Below, in pieces: positions 1 through 8,344 of a DNA stretch of 64,000 nt. The notes beneath the pieces are model-generated. The model ran no database searches, had not been told where the DNA came from, and worked only from the letters and a program-made list of their open reading frames with translations. Source of the stretch: Tenacibaculum agarivorans (lineage in GTDB: Bacteria > Bacteroidota > Bacteroidia > Flavobacteriales > Flavobacteriaceae); the NCBI RefSeq assembly GCF_001936575.1, contig NZ_MSMP01000009.1:1-64000 (forward strand), given 5' to 3'. Every line of letters begins with the position of its first letter. The stretch's first letter is position 1. A program made the position numbers and the translations under genes.

Positions 1-36
1 AATAAAGTTTTGTTATTATTATATTTTGTGAAAACA

Positions 37-76
37 AAATCCCGAATGTTTTAGTAGCTCATTCGGGATTTTTTAT
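37..76. terminator. Bidirectional intrinsic terminator
   Basis: Arms AATCCCGAATG (39-48) and CATTCGGGATT (60-70) form a strong stem around an 11-base loop. It is followed by a T run on the plus strand (69-74) and by ATTTTGTTTT on the minus strand. It sits 4 bases past the stop of the minus-strand lipoprotein gene that follows, so it probably ends that operon and also an unseen plus-strand gene to the left. The core CCGAATG/CATTCGG recurs in the terminator at 54173-54202. Confidence 0.85.
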
Positions 77-79
77 GTT

Positions 80-568
80 TTAAAATTTATATTTTTTAGT
101 CAATTTCATTTGAATATCTTCAATAGGTTCACATTCATCGTGAACTGAAGGAAATTTACATACTAAACTTAAAATTGTTTTATTTTTATTGAAATGAATT
201 TCTTTTATAATTGGATGATCTAAAACTGTATATATATTCTTACTCTTAAATACTCCTTTACCACCTACTTTATACACACATAAATCCGTATCTGTAATTA
301 AATCGTATCGAAACTCATCTTCTTTGTACCAATACAATTCTACTGATTGCCAATTATTACTTTCTTCGTCTCTAAAAAAATAATAAGATTCCTTTTTATT
401 TAACTTTTGAACTGCATGTAACACAACATTTTCCTGCTTGTCAATGGCACTATTATCATATCTTGACATATTTCCAGCTAATATCATGTCAGATTTCACT
501 GGGCTTTTACAAGAAGTTAATATAATTACTACTACAATTTCAAAAAGTAAAAAACACTTTTTCATCAA
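80..568 (-). CDS. Small lipoprotein of unknown function
   Basis: This encodes 162 residues that I do not recognise. The N-terminus has a short basic end (MMKK), a hydrophobic stretch and a lipobox ending in TSC at about residue 20, so the product should be a lipoprotein exported and lipidated at the cell envelope. The mature part is mixed alpha/beta with several aromatic residues (SYYFF, LYWYKE) and lacks cysteine clusters or obvious catalytic motifs. It starts 10 bases after the stop of the S15-type hydrolase gene on the same strand and is followed at once by a strong terminator, so the two genes probably form an operon with this as the last gene. A role linked to the hydrolase is inference only. 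Confidence 0.7.
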   Translation of the reverse strand: MMKKCFLLFEIVVVIILTSCKSPVKSDMILAGNMSRYDNSAIDKQENVVLHAVQKLNKKESYYFFRDEESNNWQSVELYWYKEDEFRYDLITDTDLCVYKVGGKGVFKSKNIYTVLDHPIIKEIHFNKNKTILSLVCKFPSVHDECEPIEDIQMKLTKKYKF

Positions 569-578
569 TTCAACACTA

Positions 579-2492
579 TTATCTTAACACCGAAAACTCA
601 ATACTAGAATCAGTGAATACAGTATGCGTTTGTGTTTTAAAATCTTTTTTATCTGCTTTATAGATATTATCCACATAAGTTTGTGGATTTAAATCTATTA
701 AAGGAAACCAAGTACTCTGTACTTGAATCTGTAATTTATGTCCTTTTTTAAACGTATGGAAAACATCCTGCAATTTAACATTTACATCAGTTTTCTTGTT
801 TGGTGTAAAAGGTTCTGGCGTAGTAAAACTATTTCTAAATCGTCCACGTAGTACTTCACTACGCACCATCATGTGATAGTTACTTAGTTTAGTATGCGAT
901 TGCATATCTTCATTATCATTCTTTAAATCTGCAGGATGCACATCAATTACCTTTACAATCCAATCTGCTGCAGTTCCAGTAGTAGCTACCTTTAGTTTTG
1001 CTAAAATATCTCCAGCCAATGTAAAATCTTCAGTAAGCACATCAGTTTCAAAAACTAATACATCTGGCCTACGAGCTGCAAAACGCTGATCATCTGTCAT
1101 GTATTTTCTTGGTGTAAATACCGTTTTAATATCTTCAGAATACGGTACAGGACGCTTTATATCACTTACAAATTGAATTTTAGTACTTCCTTGTTGGGTT
1201 GCACTCAATACTTCGTCTTCTGATAAATAAAAAGATTGTTTTTCCATTCCTTTAGGTGGCCAAGCATCATACGATTTCCATTCTTTTTTTCCTGTATCGA
1301 ATACATAAGCTTCCGGTAAACTTGACTTAGGTTTTCCGTCTCCTTTTAAAAAGTGATTGAAGAATTTTGTTTCGATATCTTTTTGAAAGTTTAATGAAAT
1401 AGAATCTCCAAAATAGTAGTTTCCTACTGTAGTTTTCACCTTACTTCTAGACCATCCTCCGTGATCCCAAGGTCCAAAAACTAAAGTATTATAATTATTA
1501 GGTTGGTGTTTTTCTATTCCTTTATACGTTTCCAATGGTCCATATAAGTCCTCAGCATCAAACCAACCTCCAACTATCATTGTTGCTACTGTAGAAGGAA
1601 CTTTGTTTAAATGTTGTATAATGCCTTTACTCTTCCATACAGCATCATAATTTGGGTGCTCTACAATTTCTTTCCAAAAGAAATCATCAATCTGTTCCTT
1701 GTTTCCAGTTACTTTAGTATCTAGTTTATCATATTGAAAATATTCATTTAAATTTTTCAATGGTCCTTTATCTAAAAAGAATTGATACTGATCTTGAGTT
1801 TTCATACTTGGAAAAGAATACCAAGCTGAATCTGTAGGCTGATCTTTATAGGTTCCGAATAATGATATTGCTCTAAAATAACTCAATAAAAAAGCTCCAT
1901 TATGATGAAAATCATCAAAGAAAAAATCTCCAATACAAGCTTGTGGAGAAGCTGCTTTTAAAGCAGGATGTGCATCAATAGTAGATACAGTAGCATAATG
2001 ACCAGGATATGAAATTCCCCATGTACCTACTTTACCATTATTATGTTTTACATTTTTCACTAACCAATCTATAGTATCGTAAGTATCTGTAGTTTCATCT
2101 GCTTGTTTTTCTATTTTATTTGGAATATATGCTCTCATATTATCATATACTCCTTCACTCATCCAACGTCCTCTAACATCTTCATACACTATTATGTTCC
2201 CTTCTTTCATTAAATTAGGGTTTGGACCAATTCGCTTTCTAAATTTATCTTCACCATAAGGTCTACAACTGTAAGGTGTTCTTTGTAATAAGATAGGATA
2301 CGTTTTGGTCGTATCTTTTGGAGAATAGATGGTGGCGTGTAACTTCACACCATCTCTCATCGTTATTTTTACTTCCTTTTTGGTATAGTTATCTTGAACA
2401 TAGGTATCTTCTTTTTGCGCTTCTTCCTTTTTGGAAGTTTTACAACTCATAATACACAATGATAGTAGAAATACTTTTAAAAAAATTTTCAT
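579..2492 (-). CDS. CocE/NonD-type (peptidase S15) hydrolase, lipoprotein
   Basis: This 637-residue protein belongs to the alpha-amino-acid ester hydrolase / X-Pro dipeptidyl-peptidase (S15) family, serine hydrolases that cleave acyl esters or N-terminal X-Pro dipeptides. A signal with lipobox (IMSC, Cys17) points to the envelope. An alpha/beta-hydrolase domain spans roughly residues 40-390, with the nucleophile elbow GISYPG (Ser161), an Asp in GGWFDAED and a His in FGPWDHGGW. A C-terminal jelly-roll domain (about 420-630) matches the PepX_C part of the family, and overall length is typical. The exact substrate, peptide or ester, cannot be told from sequence. It is divergent from the DJ-1-like lipoprotein gene at 2556, leaving 63 bases for two promoters. 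Confidence 0.88.
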   Translation of the reverse strand: MKIFLKVFLLSLCIMSCKTSKKEEAQKEDTYVQDNYTKKEVKITMRDGVKLHATIYSPKDTTKTYPILLQRTPYSCRPYGEDKFRKRIGPNPNLMKEGNIIVYEDVRGRWMSEGVYDNMRAYIPNKIEKQADETTDTYDTIDWLVKNVKHNNGKVGTWGISYPGHYATVSTIDAHPALKAASPQACIGDFFFDDFHHNGAFLLSYFRAISLFGTYKDQPTDSAWYSFPSMKTQDQYQFFLDKGPLKNLNEYFQYDKLDTKVTGNKEQIDDFFWKEIVEHPNYDAVWKSKGIIQHLNKVPSTVATMIVGGWFDAEDLYGPLETYKGIEKHQPNNYNTLVFGPWDHGGWSRSKVKTTVGNYYFGDSISLNFQKDIETKFFNHFLKGDGKPKSSLPEAYVFDTGKKEWKSYDAWPPKGMEKQSFYLSEDEVLSATQQGSTKIQFVSDIKRPVPYSEDIKTVFTPRKYMTDDQRFAARRPDVLVFETDVLTEDFTLAGDILAKLKVATTGTAADWIVKVIDVHPADLKNDNEDMQSHTKLSNYHMMVRSEVLRGRFRNSFTTPEPFTPNKKTDVNVKLQDVFHTFKKGHKLQIQVQSTWFPLIDLNPQTYVDNIYKADKKDFKTQTHTVFTDSSIEFSVLR

Positions 2493-2555
2493 GTCTTTTT
2501 TGATTAATTAATTCAGTAAAGATAAAAAACAGATTGATTTTAATACCTTAGCTTT

Positions 2556-3308
2556 ATGATGAATAATTTTACAAGACTAGTTTTCTCTTTTTCTATTGTA
2601 TTTTTAATAAGCTGTAACACTAAACAAATAGAAAAAGAAGAAAAGCAAACTATTACTACTACCAAAGAATTTCCTAAGTTGGATCCTAATCGTTACAATG
2701 TTGCATTTTTAATTATGGATGGAACATATAACACAGAACTTACTGCCCCTTTTGATATTTTTCAACATACAATTTTTAGAAAAGGTATAAAAGCTATGAA
2801 CGTTTTTACAGTAGCAGATACTGATAAACCTGTTACTACATTTGAAGGCATGAAAATTATTCCTGATTTTAATTACTTAAAAGACAGCTTACCTAAAATA
2901 GATATTTTAGTGGTTCCAAGTGCGGAACATCATTTAGATACAGATTTAGATAATGAAAAAATGATTGCTTTTGTTCAAAAAGTAGATACAGAGGCACAAT
3001 TTGTTACTTCTCATTGTGATGGCGCTTTTGTACTAGCTAAAGCAGGTGTATTAAATAATAGGGTATCTACTACTTTCCCTTCTGATATTGATAAAATGCG
3101 TACTATGTTTCCTAACTTAGACATTAGAAAAGAAGTTCTTTTTGTTCACGATGGTAAATATATTACTTCAGCTGGTGGGGCTAGATCTTTTGAAGCTGCA
3201 TTATATTTATGTGAACATTTATATGATATAGAAACTACAAAAGCTATAGCTGGTGGATTGGTTATTGATTGGGATTTAAGTAAAGTACCACATACCATTA
3301 TAAAATAA
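2556..3308 (+). CDS. DJ-1/PfpI-family lipoprotein
   Basis: This 250-residue protein has a lipobox ending FLISC (Cys20) followed by a DJ-1/PfpI (class I glutamine amidotransferase-like) domain covering residues 45-245. The expected catalytic pieces are visible: Glu61 in the first helix (ELTAPFDIF) and the nucleophile elbow TSHCDGAF with Cys154. The pattern resembles the N-terminal half of GlxA-type AraC regulators and isonitrile hydratases, but no helix-turn-helix follows, so it is a stand-alone enzyme-like protein, unusual in being lipid-anchored. The substrate is unknown. It is transcribed divergently from the S15-type hydrolase. A second DJ-1 superfamily gene of a different subgroup lies at 9771. 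Confidence 0.82.
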   Translation: MMNNFTRLVFSFSIVFLISCNTKQIEKEEKQTITTTKEFPKLDPNRYNVAFLIMDGTYNTELTAPFDIFQHTIFRKGIKAMNVFTVADTDKPVTTFEGMKIIPDFNYLKDSLPKIDILVVPSAEHHLDTDLDNEKMIAFVQKVDTEAQFVTSHCDGAFVLAKAGVLNNRVSTTFPSDIDKMRTMFPNLDIRKEVLFVHDGKYITSAGGARSFEAALYLCEHLYDIETTKAIAGGLVIDWDLSKVPHTIIK

Positions 3309-3328
3309 ATCTTATTACAAAGCTTACA

Positions 3329-4165
3329 CTATTTCAATAGTACTTTATTGAATAATGCTACTACTATTACAATTACACTTGTAATAAGTATAACAGCCAA
3401 CACTACAAGGATAAAAAATAATAAAAAACGTAATAATTTAAGTAGTGCTGTTCCAAAAGAATGTTTATACATTTTACTTAATACAAGTAAATAATAAAAC
3501 ATAAAAACAAAACTGCTCGCAAAATAAATTTTGGGATGTATAAATACTGCCATAAGCAATAAAATGGTAGAAAAATACATCGATGTGCCGTACAAATAAC
3601 TATTAATTACAATGTGTTCACCATAATTATGCGGTTTTCTGTATGTTAACTTACTAATAAGAGCTAAAACTGGTATAAAAAGTAATGCGACTACATTAAA
3701 ATACTTAAGAAAACTTCCTCCAAATTGTAACCCTACCTGAGCACTTTCTTGTTTTCTTTTTAAATCTTTCATCTCTTTCTCTGAAATAGTACCTTCAAGT
3801 TTCGATAGGTCTTTTTCTGCAATTTCAACTTGATTTTTATTTATTGCGTACATAATATTATCAAAATCTTTCTTGAAAATATTCATAACTGTTAACAATA
3901 ATGCAACACCAATAAGTAGGTGTGAAAAAGGATTAATATATTTTCTTCTAGTTCCTCCAATATACTCAACCAATACATCTTGTGGTTTGAAAAACATCTT
4001 TTTTAGCGTTCTAAAATAAAGGCTGTCCCAACCCAAACTTGTTAAAAGTTCTGAAAATAAAAACTTTGTTGTGATTCTATTTTTAATGACTCTTGCACCA
4101 CAATTTTCACAAAAATGTGCTTCGGCATCAAGCAAATACCCGCAATTTTTACAATTTTCCCCCAA
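3329..4165 (-). CDS. DUF3667 membrane protein with N-terminal zinc ribbon
   Basis: The 278-residue product begins with a compact zinc ribbon (CKNC ... CENC, Cys5, 8, 19 and 22), then an amphipathic region with FKPQDVLVEYIGG and RRKYINPF, which is the hallmark of DUF3667 proteins of Bacteroidota. Four to five hydrophobic segments follow (about residues 80-95, 155-172, 190-232, 240-275), with a charged helix between about 105 and 142. The function of the family is unknown; the layout suggests an inner-membrane protein with a cytoplasmic zinc finger. The gene is divergent from ygiQ, with the two start codons 65 bases apart, and its 3' end converges on the DJ-1-like lipoprotein gene with 20 bases between stops. 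Confidence 0.8.
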   Translation of the reverse strand: MGENCKNCGYLLDAEAHFCENCGARVIKNRITTKFLFSELLTSLGWDSLYFRTLKKMFFKPQDVLVEYIGGTRRKYINPFSHLLIGVALLLTVMNIFKKDFDNIMYAINKNQVEIAEKDLSKLEGTISEKEMKDLKRKQESAQVGLQFGGSFLKYFNVVALLFIPVLALISKLTYRKPHNYGEHIVINSYLYGTSMYFSTILLLMAVFIHPKIYFASSFVFMFYYLLVLSKMYKHSFGTALLKLLRFLLFFILVVLAVILITSVIVIVVALFNKVLLK

Positions 4166-4216
4166 TTTTATATCTGTTTGTAGAAAGTAAATATAATGAT
4201 TTCAACAATATTAACG

Positions 4217-4224
4217 TATTTTTG
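4217..4224 (+). promoter_or_regulatory. -7 box of the ygiQ promoter (TATTTTTG)
   Basis: TATTTTTG matches the Bacteroidota -7 consensus TAnnTTTG exactly and lies only 6 bases before the ATG at 4231. Transcription would start at or next to the start codon, so the mRNA would be leaderless or nearly so. I do not see a good -33 TTG at the right distance. The position supports 4231 as the true start. Confidence 0.55.
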
Positions 4225-4230
4225 CAACAT

Positions 4231-6180
4231 ATGAGGATAAGAAGACTTTCTGACTGGTTACCAACTACAAACAAAGAAGTAAAACTTAGAGGTTGGGATG
4301 AATTGGATGTAATTTTGTTTAGTGGAGATGCTTATGTAGATCATCCATCATTTGGTCCTGCTGTAATTGGACGTATTTTAGAAAGTTATGGATTGAGGAT
4401 AGCTATTGTACCTCAACCTAATGTGAATGATAATTTACAGGATTTTACAAAACTAGGTACTCCTCGTTTGTTTTTTGCTGTTACTGGTGGTTGTATGGAT
4501 CCTATGGTGAGTAATTATACTGCCAACAAGAAAAAACGAGATAAAGATGCCTATACACCCAATGGTGATATTGGATTTAGACCTGACTATGCTACCTCTG
4601 TATACACTAAAATATTAAAAGATAAATTTCCTGATACTCCTGTTCTTATTGGAGGAATAGAAGCTTCTTTACGTAGAGTTACACATTATGATTATTGGTC
4701 AGATAAACTTTTGCCTTCCATTTTAGAAACTTCAAAAGCAGATATGCTTGTATATGGAATGGGTGAACAACCTTTACGTGAAATTGTAGAATTACTTCAA
4801 AAGGGAGTTCCTTTTTCTAGTTTACGTACCATAAAACAAACTGCTTTTTTAGTACAACCTGATGAAAAAACTCCAAAGAACAAAAATTGGGAAGATGTAG
4901 AAATTGCTTCTCATGAGGCTTGTTTAAAAGATAAAAAGACTTTTGCTTCTAACTTTAAGATTATTGAACAAGAGTCTAATAAATTAATAGCACGACGAAT
5001 TTTTCAGAATATTGGAGATAAACAGCTGGTAATTAATCCACCGTTTCCAACAATGACAGAAAAAGAAATTGATTCTTCTTTTGATTTACCTTATACTCGT
5101 TTACCTCATCCAAAGTATAACAAACGTGGACCGATTCCTGCTTTTGAAATGATTAAGTTCTCTATTAACATTCATAGAGGGTGTTTTGGAGGATGTAGTT
5201 TTTGTACGATTTCTGCTCACCAAGGAAAGTTTATCGCTAGTAGAAGTCAAGAATCTGTGTTGAAAGAAGTAGATCAAGTAGCACAAATGGATGATTTTAA
5301 AGGCTACCTATCTGATATTGGTGGTCCTTCAGCAAACATGTACAAGATGAAGGGAAAAATACAGTCTATATGTGATAAATGTGTAGCCCCATCTTGTATT
5401 TCGCCTGTAATTTGTAGTAATTTAGATACTTCTCATAAACCATTAACGGAATTATATAAAGCCGTTGACGCACATCCAAAAGTTAAAAAATCATTTATTG
5501 GAAGTGGAATTCGACATGATATGTTAGTTCCCGAATTCAATAAGAATGCTGATCCGAAAGAATTAGATGATTACACCGAGGAAGTGATGAAAAATCATGT
5601 ATCGGGTCGTTTAAAGGTTGCTCCTGAACACACTTCTGATCCTGTACTAAAACTAATGCGTAAACCATCTTTTACGTATTTTCATAAGTTTAAGGATCGT
5701 TTTGACCGTTTGAACAAAAAGAACAAATTAAAATTACAGCTAATTCCTTACTTTATTTCTAGTCATCCAGCTTGTGAACCTGAGGATATGGCAAATTTGG
5801 CTGCTGAGACGAAAGATATGGGATTCCAATTGGAGCAAGTACAAGGGTTTACTCCTACTCCAATGACTGTTGCTACAGTAATATACTATAGCGGTTATCA
5901 TCCATACACTTTAAAACCAGTTAAAACTGCAAAAACGCGTCAAGAAAAATTAGATCAACATAAATTCTTCTTTTGGTACAAAAAAGAAAATAGAAAGTGG
6001 ATTAAAGATACATTAACTAAAGTTGGTAAAACTGATTTGGTTAAGAAATTACTTCCAGAAGATAATTCTTGGCGAAAAAACAAACCTGGTAAAACAAAAA
6101 ATACTTTTAACGATACTGTTACTCCTGTAAAAGAATCTAGAAGACGCAATAAAGGATTTAAAAAGAAAAGAAGAAGATAA
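4231..6180 (+). CDS. ygiQ: YgiQ-family radical SAM protein
   Basis: This 649-residue protein is a member of the YgiQ family of radical SAM enzymes, whose reaction is not established. The iron-sulfur motif CX3CX2C is present as CFGGCSFC (Cys318, 322, 325). Upstream is the family-specific N-terminal domain (WDELDVILFSGDAYVDHPSFG and GGIEASLRR), and downstream are CDKCVAPSC and the TIM-barrel half. The last 60 residues form a Lys/Arg-rich tail. An upstream in-frame start at 4093 would overlap the divergent DUF3667 gene and add 46 unrelated residues; the -7 box at 4217 and the family N-terminus both support 4231. There is no obvious operon partner. Confidence 0.92.
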   Translation: MRIRRLSDWLPTTNKEVKLRGWDELDVILFSGDAYVDHPSFGPAVIGRILESYGLRIAIVPQPNVNDNLQDFTKLGTPRLFFAVTGGCMDPMVSNYTANKKKRDKDAYTPNGDIGFRPDYATSVYTKILKDKFPDTPVLIGGIEASLRRVTHYDYWSDKLLPSILETSKADMLVYGMGEQPLREIVELLQKGVPFSSLRTIKQTAFLVQPDEKTPKNKNWEDVEIASHEACLKDKKTFASNFKIIEQESNKLIARRIFQNIGDKQLVINPPFPTMTEKEIDSSFDLPYTRLPHPKYNKRGPIPAFEMIKFSINIHRGCFGGCSFCTISAHQGKFIASRSQESVLKEVDQVAQMDDFKGYLSDIGGPSANMYKMKGKIQSICDKCVAPSCISPVICSNLDTSHKPLTELYKAVDAHPKVKKSFIGSGIRHDMLVPEFNKNADPKELDDYTEEVMKNHVSGRLKVAPEHTSDPVLKLMRKPSFTYFHKFKDRFDRLNKKNKLKLQLIPYFISSHPACEPEDMANLAAETKDMGFQLEQVQGFTPTPMTVATVIYYSGYHPYTLKPVKTAKTRQEKLDQHKFFFWYKKENRKWIKDTLTKVGKTDLVKKLLPEDNSWRKNKPGKTKNTFNDTVTPVKESRRRNKGFKKKRRR

Positions 6181-6324
6181 TAACACGTTAAAAATAAAGC
6201 ACTTAAAAATCAAAAAGCATTCGTTTTTTTAATTTTCTTATCAAAATATATCCATTTACGCGCAAATCATGAATAAATAGTGTGCTTTTTTGCTTTATTT
6301 ATAAATTAGCTCGTGTAAGTTATA
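6181..6324. repeat. Nested imperfect inverted repeat downstream of ygiQ
   Basis: Directly after the ygiQ stop, several short arms pair in nested order: TAACACG (6181-6187) with CGTGTAAGTTA (6312-6322), AAATAAAGCA (6192-6201) with TGCTTTATTT (6291-6300), and CAAAAAGCA (6211-6219) with TGCTTTTTTG (6282-6291). The whole could fold into a long bulged stem. It may be a structured 3' end or a decayed miniature inverted-repeat element; nothing coding is seen in it. Confidence 0.45.
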
Positions 6325-6328
6325 ATTC

Positions 6329-6413
6329 AACACCTTTTTAATAAGTTATCATATAATCCCTTAAAACTATTATAACATAAGTTCATCCTCATAATAAAAA
6401 GGTGTTGTTTTTT
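6329..6413 (+). promoter_or_regulatory. Leader hairpin with T run before the GH5-like gene
   Basis: The arms AACACCTTTTTA (6329-6340) and TAAAAAGGTGTT (6395-6406) are perfect 12-base complements. They are separated by 54 bases and followed by a G and six Ts (6408-6413), ending 22 bases before the ATG at 6436. The form is that of a terminator with a large loop placed in the leader, which would fit attenuation or a structured leader, or simply termination of upstream transcription. No regulator is identifiable. Confidence 0.45.
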
Positions 6414-6435
6414 AATTTATGTAAAGTGGAATAAC

Positions 6436-7893
6436 ATGAATAAAACCCTGCTCTTTTTATCGTTAATTCTAATGATAAAAATATCTCACACACAAAAGAT
6501 TACTATAAACGGGAATAAATTTCAAGTCAATGGTCAAGAGCTTTTTTTGAATGGTATTAATAGTCCTTGGCAAAACGATCCTTATTTTCGAATTGACTTT
6601 ATTGACACTGATTATTTTGAACTTAAATTCTGGAAAGATGAATTTAAAAAAATGAAACAAAATAAAGTTAATACGGCTAGAATTTGGATACATAGCATTG
6701 GTAATCATAGTCCTCTTTACGATTCTAATGGTTTTGTTTTATCTCCTTCCACAAGATTCTATCAACATTTAGACGCTGTTATTAATGAAGCTGTACAGCA
6801 AGAAATATATGTATTACCTACATTATGGTCTTTTGACATGGTCATAAGAACTGGATCTGGACATGTAGGTAGCGATCAGTTTCAACAACATCGCAATGTA
6901 TTAAGAGATACCAATAAACTAACTAGTTATGTAGATAATTTCTTAGGGCCAATAGTTGAACGTTATAAAAACAATCCATACGTATTTGCTTTTGATATTA
7001 TTAATGAACCTGAACACATGTGGGAAAACGCCAATAACTGGGTAGATGGCCAAATTACTAGAAACCATGTAGTTCGTTTTATTGCAAGGTGTGCAGCAAA
7101 AATTCATGATATTTCTTCTAGTACTTTAGTTACTGTAGGATCTAAGTGGAACATTTATAATAGTAGCAGATATAATGGTTGGTCTGGTATTGCTCACACT
7201 GGAGACAATCTTACTGACGCTATTTTACAAGCGCAATTTAAAGATTCTAAAGCCTATTTAGATTTTTATTCTATGCACTGGTATCAATGGCAAAGTACAG
7301 GAGCACCATTTGATGAAAAAGTTTCAGATTTATATCCAGGTGTTACAAAACCGGTTATTATTAGTGAATATCCAGGACAAGATTTACCTAATAACGAATG
7401 CAACTGTACTTGTACAAACTGTGATTTTGATATAAGTTTGGCTAATGCTTATGAAGCTGTTTATCTTAATGGTTTTGCTGGTATGTTACCTTGGAGAAAT
7501 GGTTTAGAAAATGATAAGTTTGGGAAATCTGCAAAAATTTATGAGGCTACTAATTCTTTTGCCAGTAAATACCCTGACTTAGTATTCCCAAGAAATACGT
7601 TAAGTACATCTGATAATGAGTTGACTAAAAGTTATGAATCCCAATTTAAATTGTATCCTAACCCAACTACGGACAATAATATTACATTAGAAATTACTTT
7701 ACAAAAACAACAAGATATTAAAATTGAAATATTTAATGTGATCGGACAATCTTTTTTCTCTTATACTACCACAACACAAGATGGAAAAAATACTATTCCT
7801 TTAGATCTATCTAATTTCAACTCTACTGAAGGAATTATTTTCGTTAAAATATCTAGTAATAATTTTAGTAAAGTTTTTAAAGTTTTCAATTAA
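6436..7893 (+). CDS. Secreted GH5-like glycoside hydrolase with T9SS sorting domain
   Basis: The 485-residue product has a signal peptide (residues 1-19), a (beta/alpha)8 glycosidase domain (about 20-385) and a C-terminal type A sorting domain (about 404-485, FKLYPNPTTDNN). It should therefore be secreted by the type IX system and anchored or released at the surface. The retaining GH5/clan A signature is clear: acid/base Glu191 in IINEPEHMW, HWYQW at 281-285, and nucleophile Glu311 in IISEYPG. Family context suggests an endo-mannanase or glucanase. An unusual insertion with four close cysteines (322, 324, 326, 329; pattern CxCxCxxC) sits just after the nucleophile strand. The gene stands alone, with a hairpin in its leader, and converges on the DUF1801 gene. 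Confidence 0.85.
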   Translation: MNKTLLFLSLILMIKISHTQKITINGNKFQVNGQELFLNGINSPWQNDPYFRIDFIDTDYFELKFWKDEFKKMKQNKVNTARIWIHSIGNHSPLYDSNGFVLSPSTRFYQHLDAVINEAVQQEIYVLPTLWSFDMVIRTGSGHVGSDQFQQHRNVLRDTNKLTSYVDNFLGPIVERYKNNPYVFAFDIINEPEHMWENANNWVDGQITRNHVVRFIARCAAKIHDISSSTLVTVGSKWNIYNSSRYNGWSGIAHTGDNLTDAILQAQFKDSKAYLDFYSMHWYQWQSTGAPFDEKVSDLYPGVTKPVIISEYPGQDLPNNECNCTCTNCDFDISLANAYEAVYLNGFAGMLPWRNGLENDKFGKSAKIYEATNSFASKYPDLVFPRNTLSTSDNELTKSYESQFKLYPNPTTDNNITLEITLQKQQDIKIEIFNVIGQSFFSYTTTTQDGKNTIPLDLSNFNSTEGIIFVKISSNNFSKVFKVFN

Positions 7894-7904
7894 ACTACAT
7901 AGCT

Positions 7905-8246
7905 TTAATATAAATCCATTACTTGATCAAAGATATCGTGAATTGTTTCGATTGGAATATCTTCATTTGGATTAATCATCAATTGTGCTGTAAATGTTCT
8001 GTCACCTTTAATTAAATCAGGATGATCAACTTTTATACCTTTTCCGATAGCTATGTAAGGGGTTTTAGTTTTTCTATCAATCCATAAATAACAAAATATC
8101 TGTTTCTTATACATAAAACATGGTAATCTGTAATACCATTTATGGGTAATGTCTGTATTATAATTTAAAATAATACTTTTCAATGCCAGTAAACACCCTT
8201 TTACTGGTTCTTCTTTTTCATGATAAAATTCTTCTAATGATGTCAT
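7905..8246 (-). CDS. DUF1801 domain protein
   Basis: This is a 113-residue cytoplasmic protein with the DUF1801 (YdhG/YjbR-like) fold. Typical features are the ITHKWYYRLPCFMYKKQIFCYLWI stretch across residues 34-57 and the IAIGKGIKV motif near residue 66. Members are small alpha/beta proteins related in fold to frataxin/CyaY-like proteins; their biochemical role is not known. Length matches the family. The gene converges on the GH5-like gene with 11 bases between stops and begins just downstream of the terminator that closes the yceI gene, so it is probably transcribed from its own promoter. Confidence 0.8.
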   Translation of the reverse strand: MTSLEEFYHEKEEPVKGCLLALKSIILNYNTDITHKWYYRLPCFMYKKQIFCYLWIDRKTKTPYIAIGKGIKVDHPDLIKGDRTFTAQLMINPNEDIPIETIHDIFDQVMDLY

Positions 8247-8280
8247 CTATTCATTATACATAAATTCGTTTTAAATGTAT

Positions 8281-8321
8281 AAAAAAACATCATCCAAAAA
8301 TTATTTTTCTGAATGATGCTC
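8281..8321 (-). terminator. Terminator of the yceI gene
   Basis: On the minus strand AGCATCATTCAG pairs with GGATGATG through an AT-rich stem (AAAAATAATTTTT in the centre) and is followed by a run of seven Ts. It lies about 25 bases after the yceI stop codon. Confidence 0.75.
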
Positions 8322-8344
8322 TAAAATTAGATTAAAGTTAAATC

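Noticed and set aside
4093..4230. Upstream extension of ygiQ from an ATG at 4093
   Set aside because: It overlaps the divergent DUF3667 gene, has no family similarity, and lies upstream of the -7 box at 4217.
5101..5286. Minus-strand ORF inside ygiQ
   Set aside because: It is a shadow of a clear radical SAM coding region, with no recognisable protein and no own promoter.
6402..6436. GGTGTTGT before the GH5-like gene as part of the shared promoter class
   Set aside because: CTGAAAAC is absent and there is no -7 box at the right spacing; the sequence is an arm of the leader hairpin.
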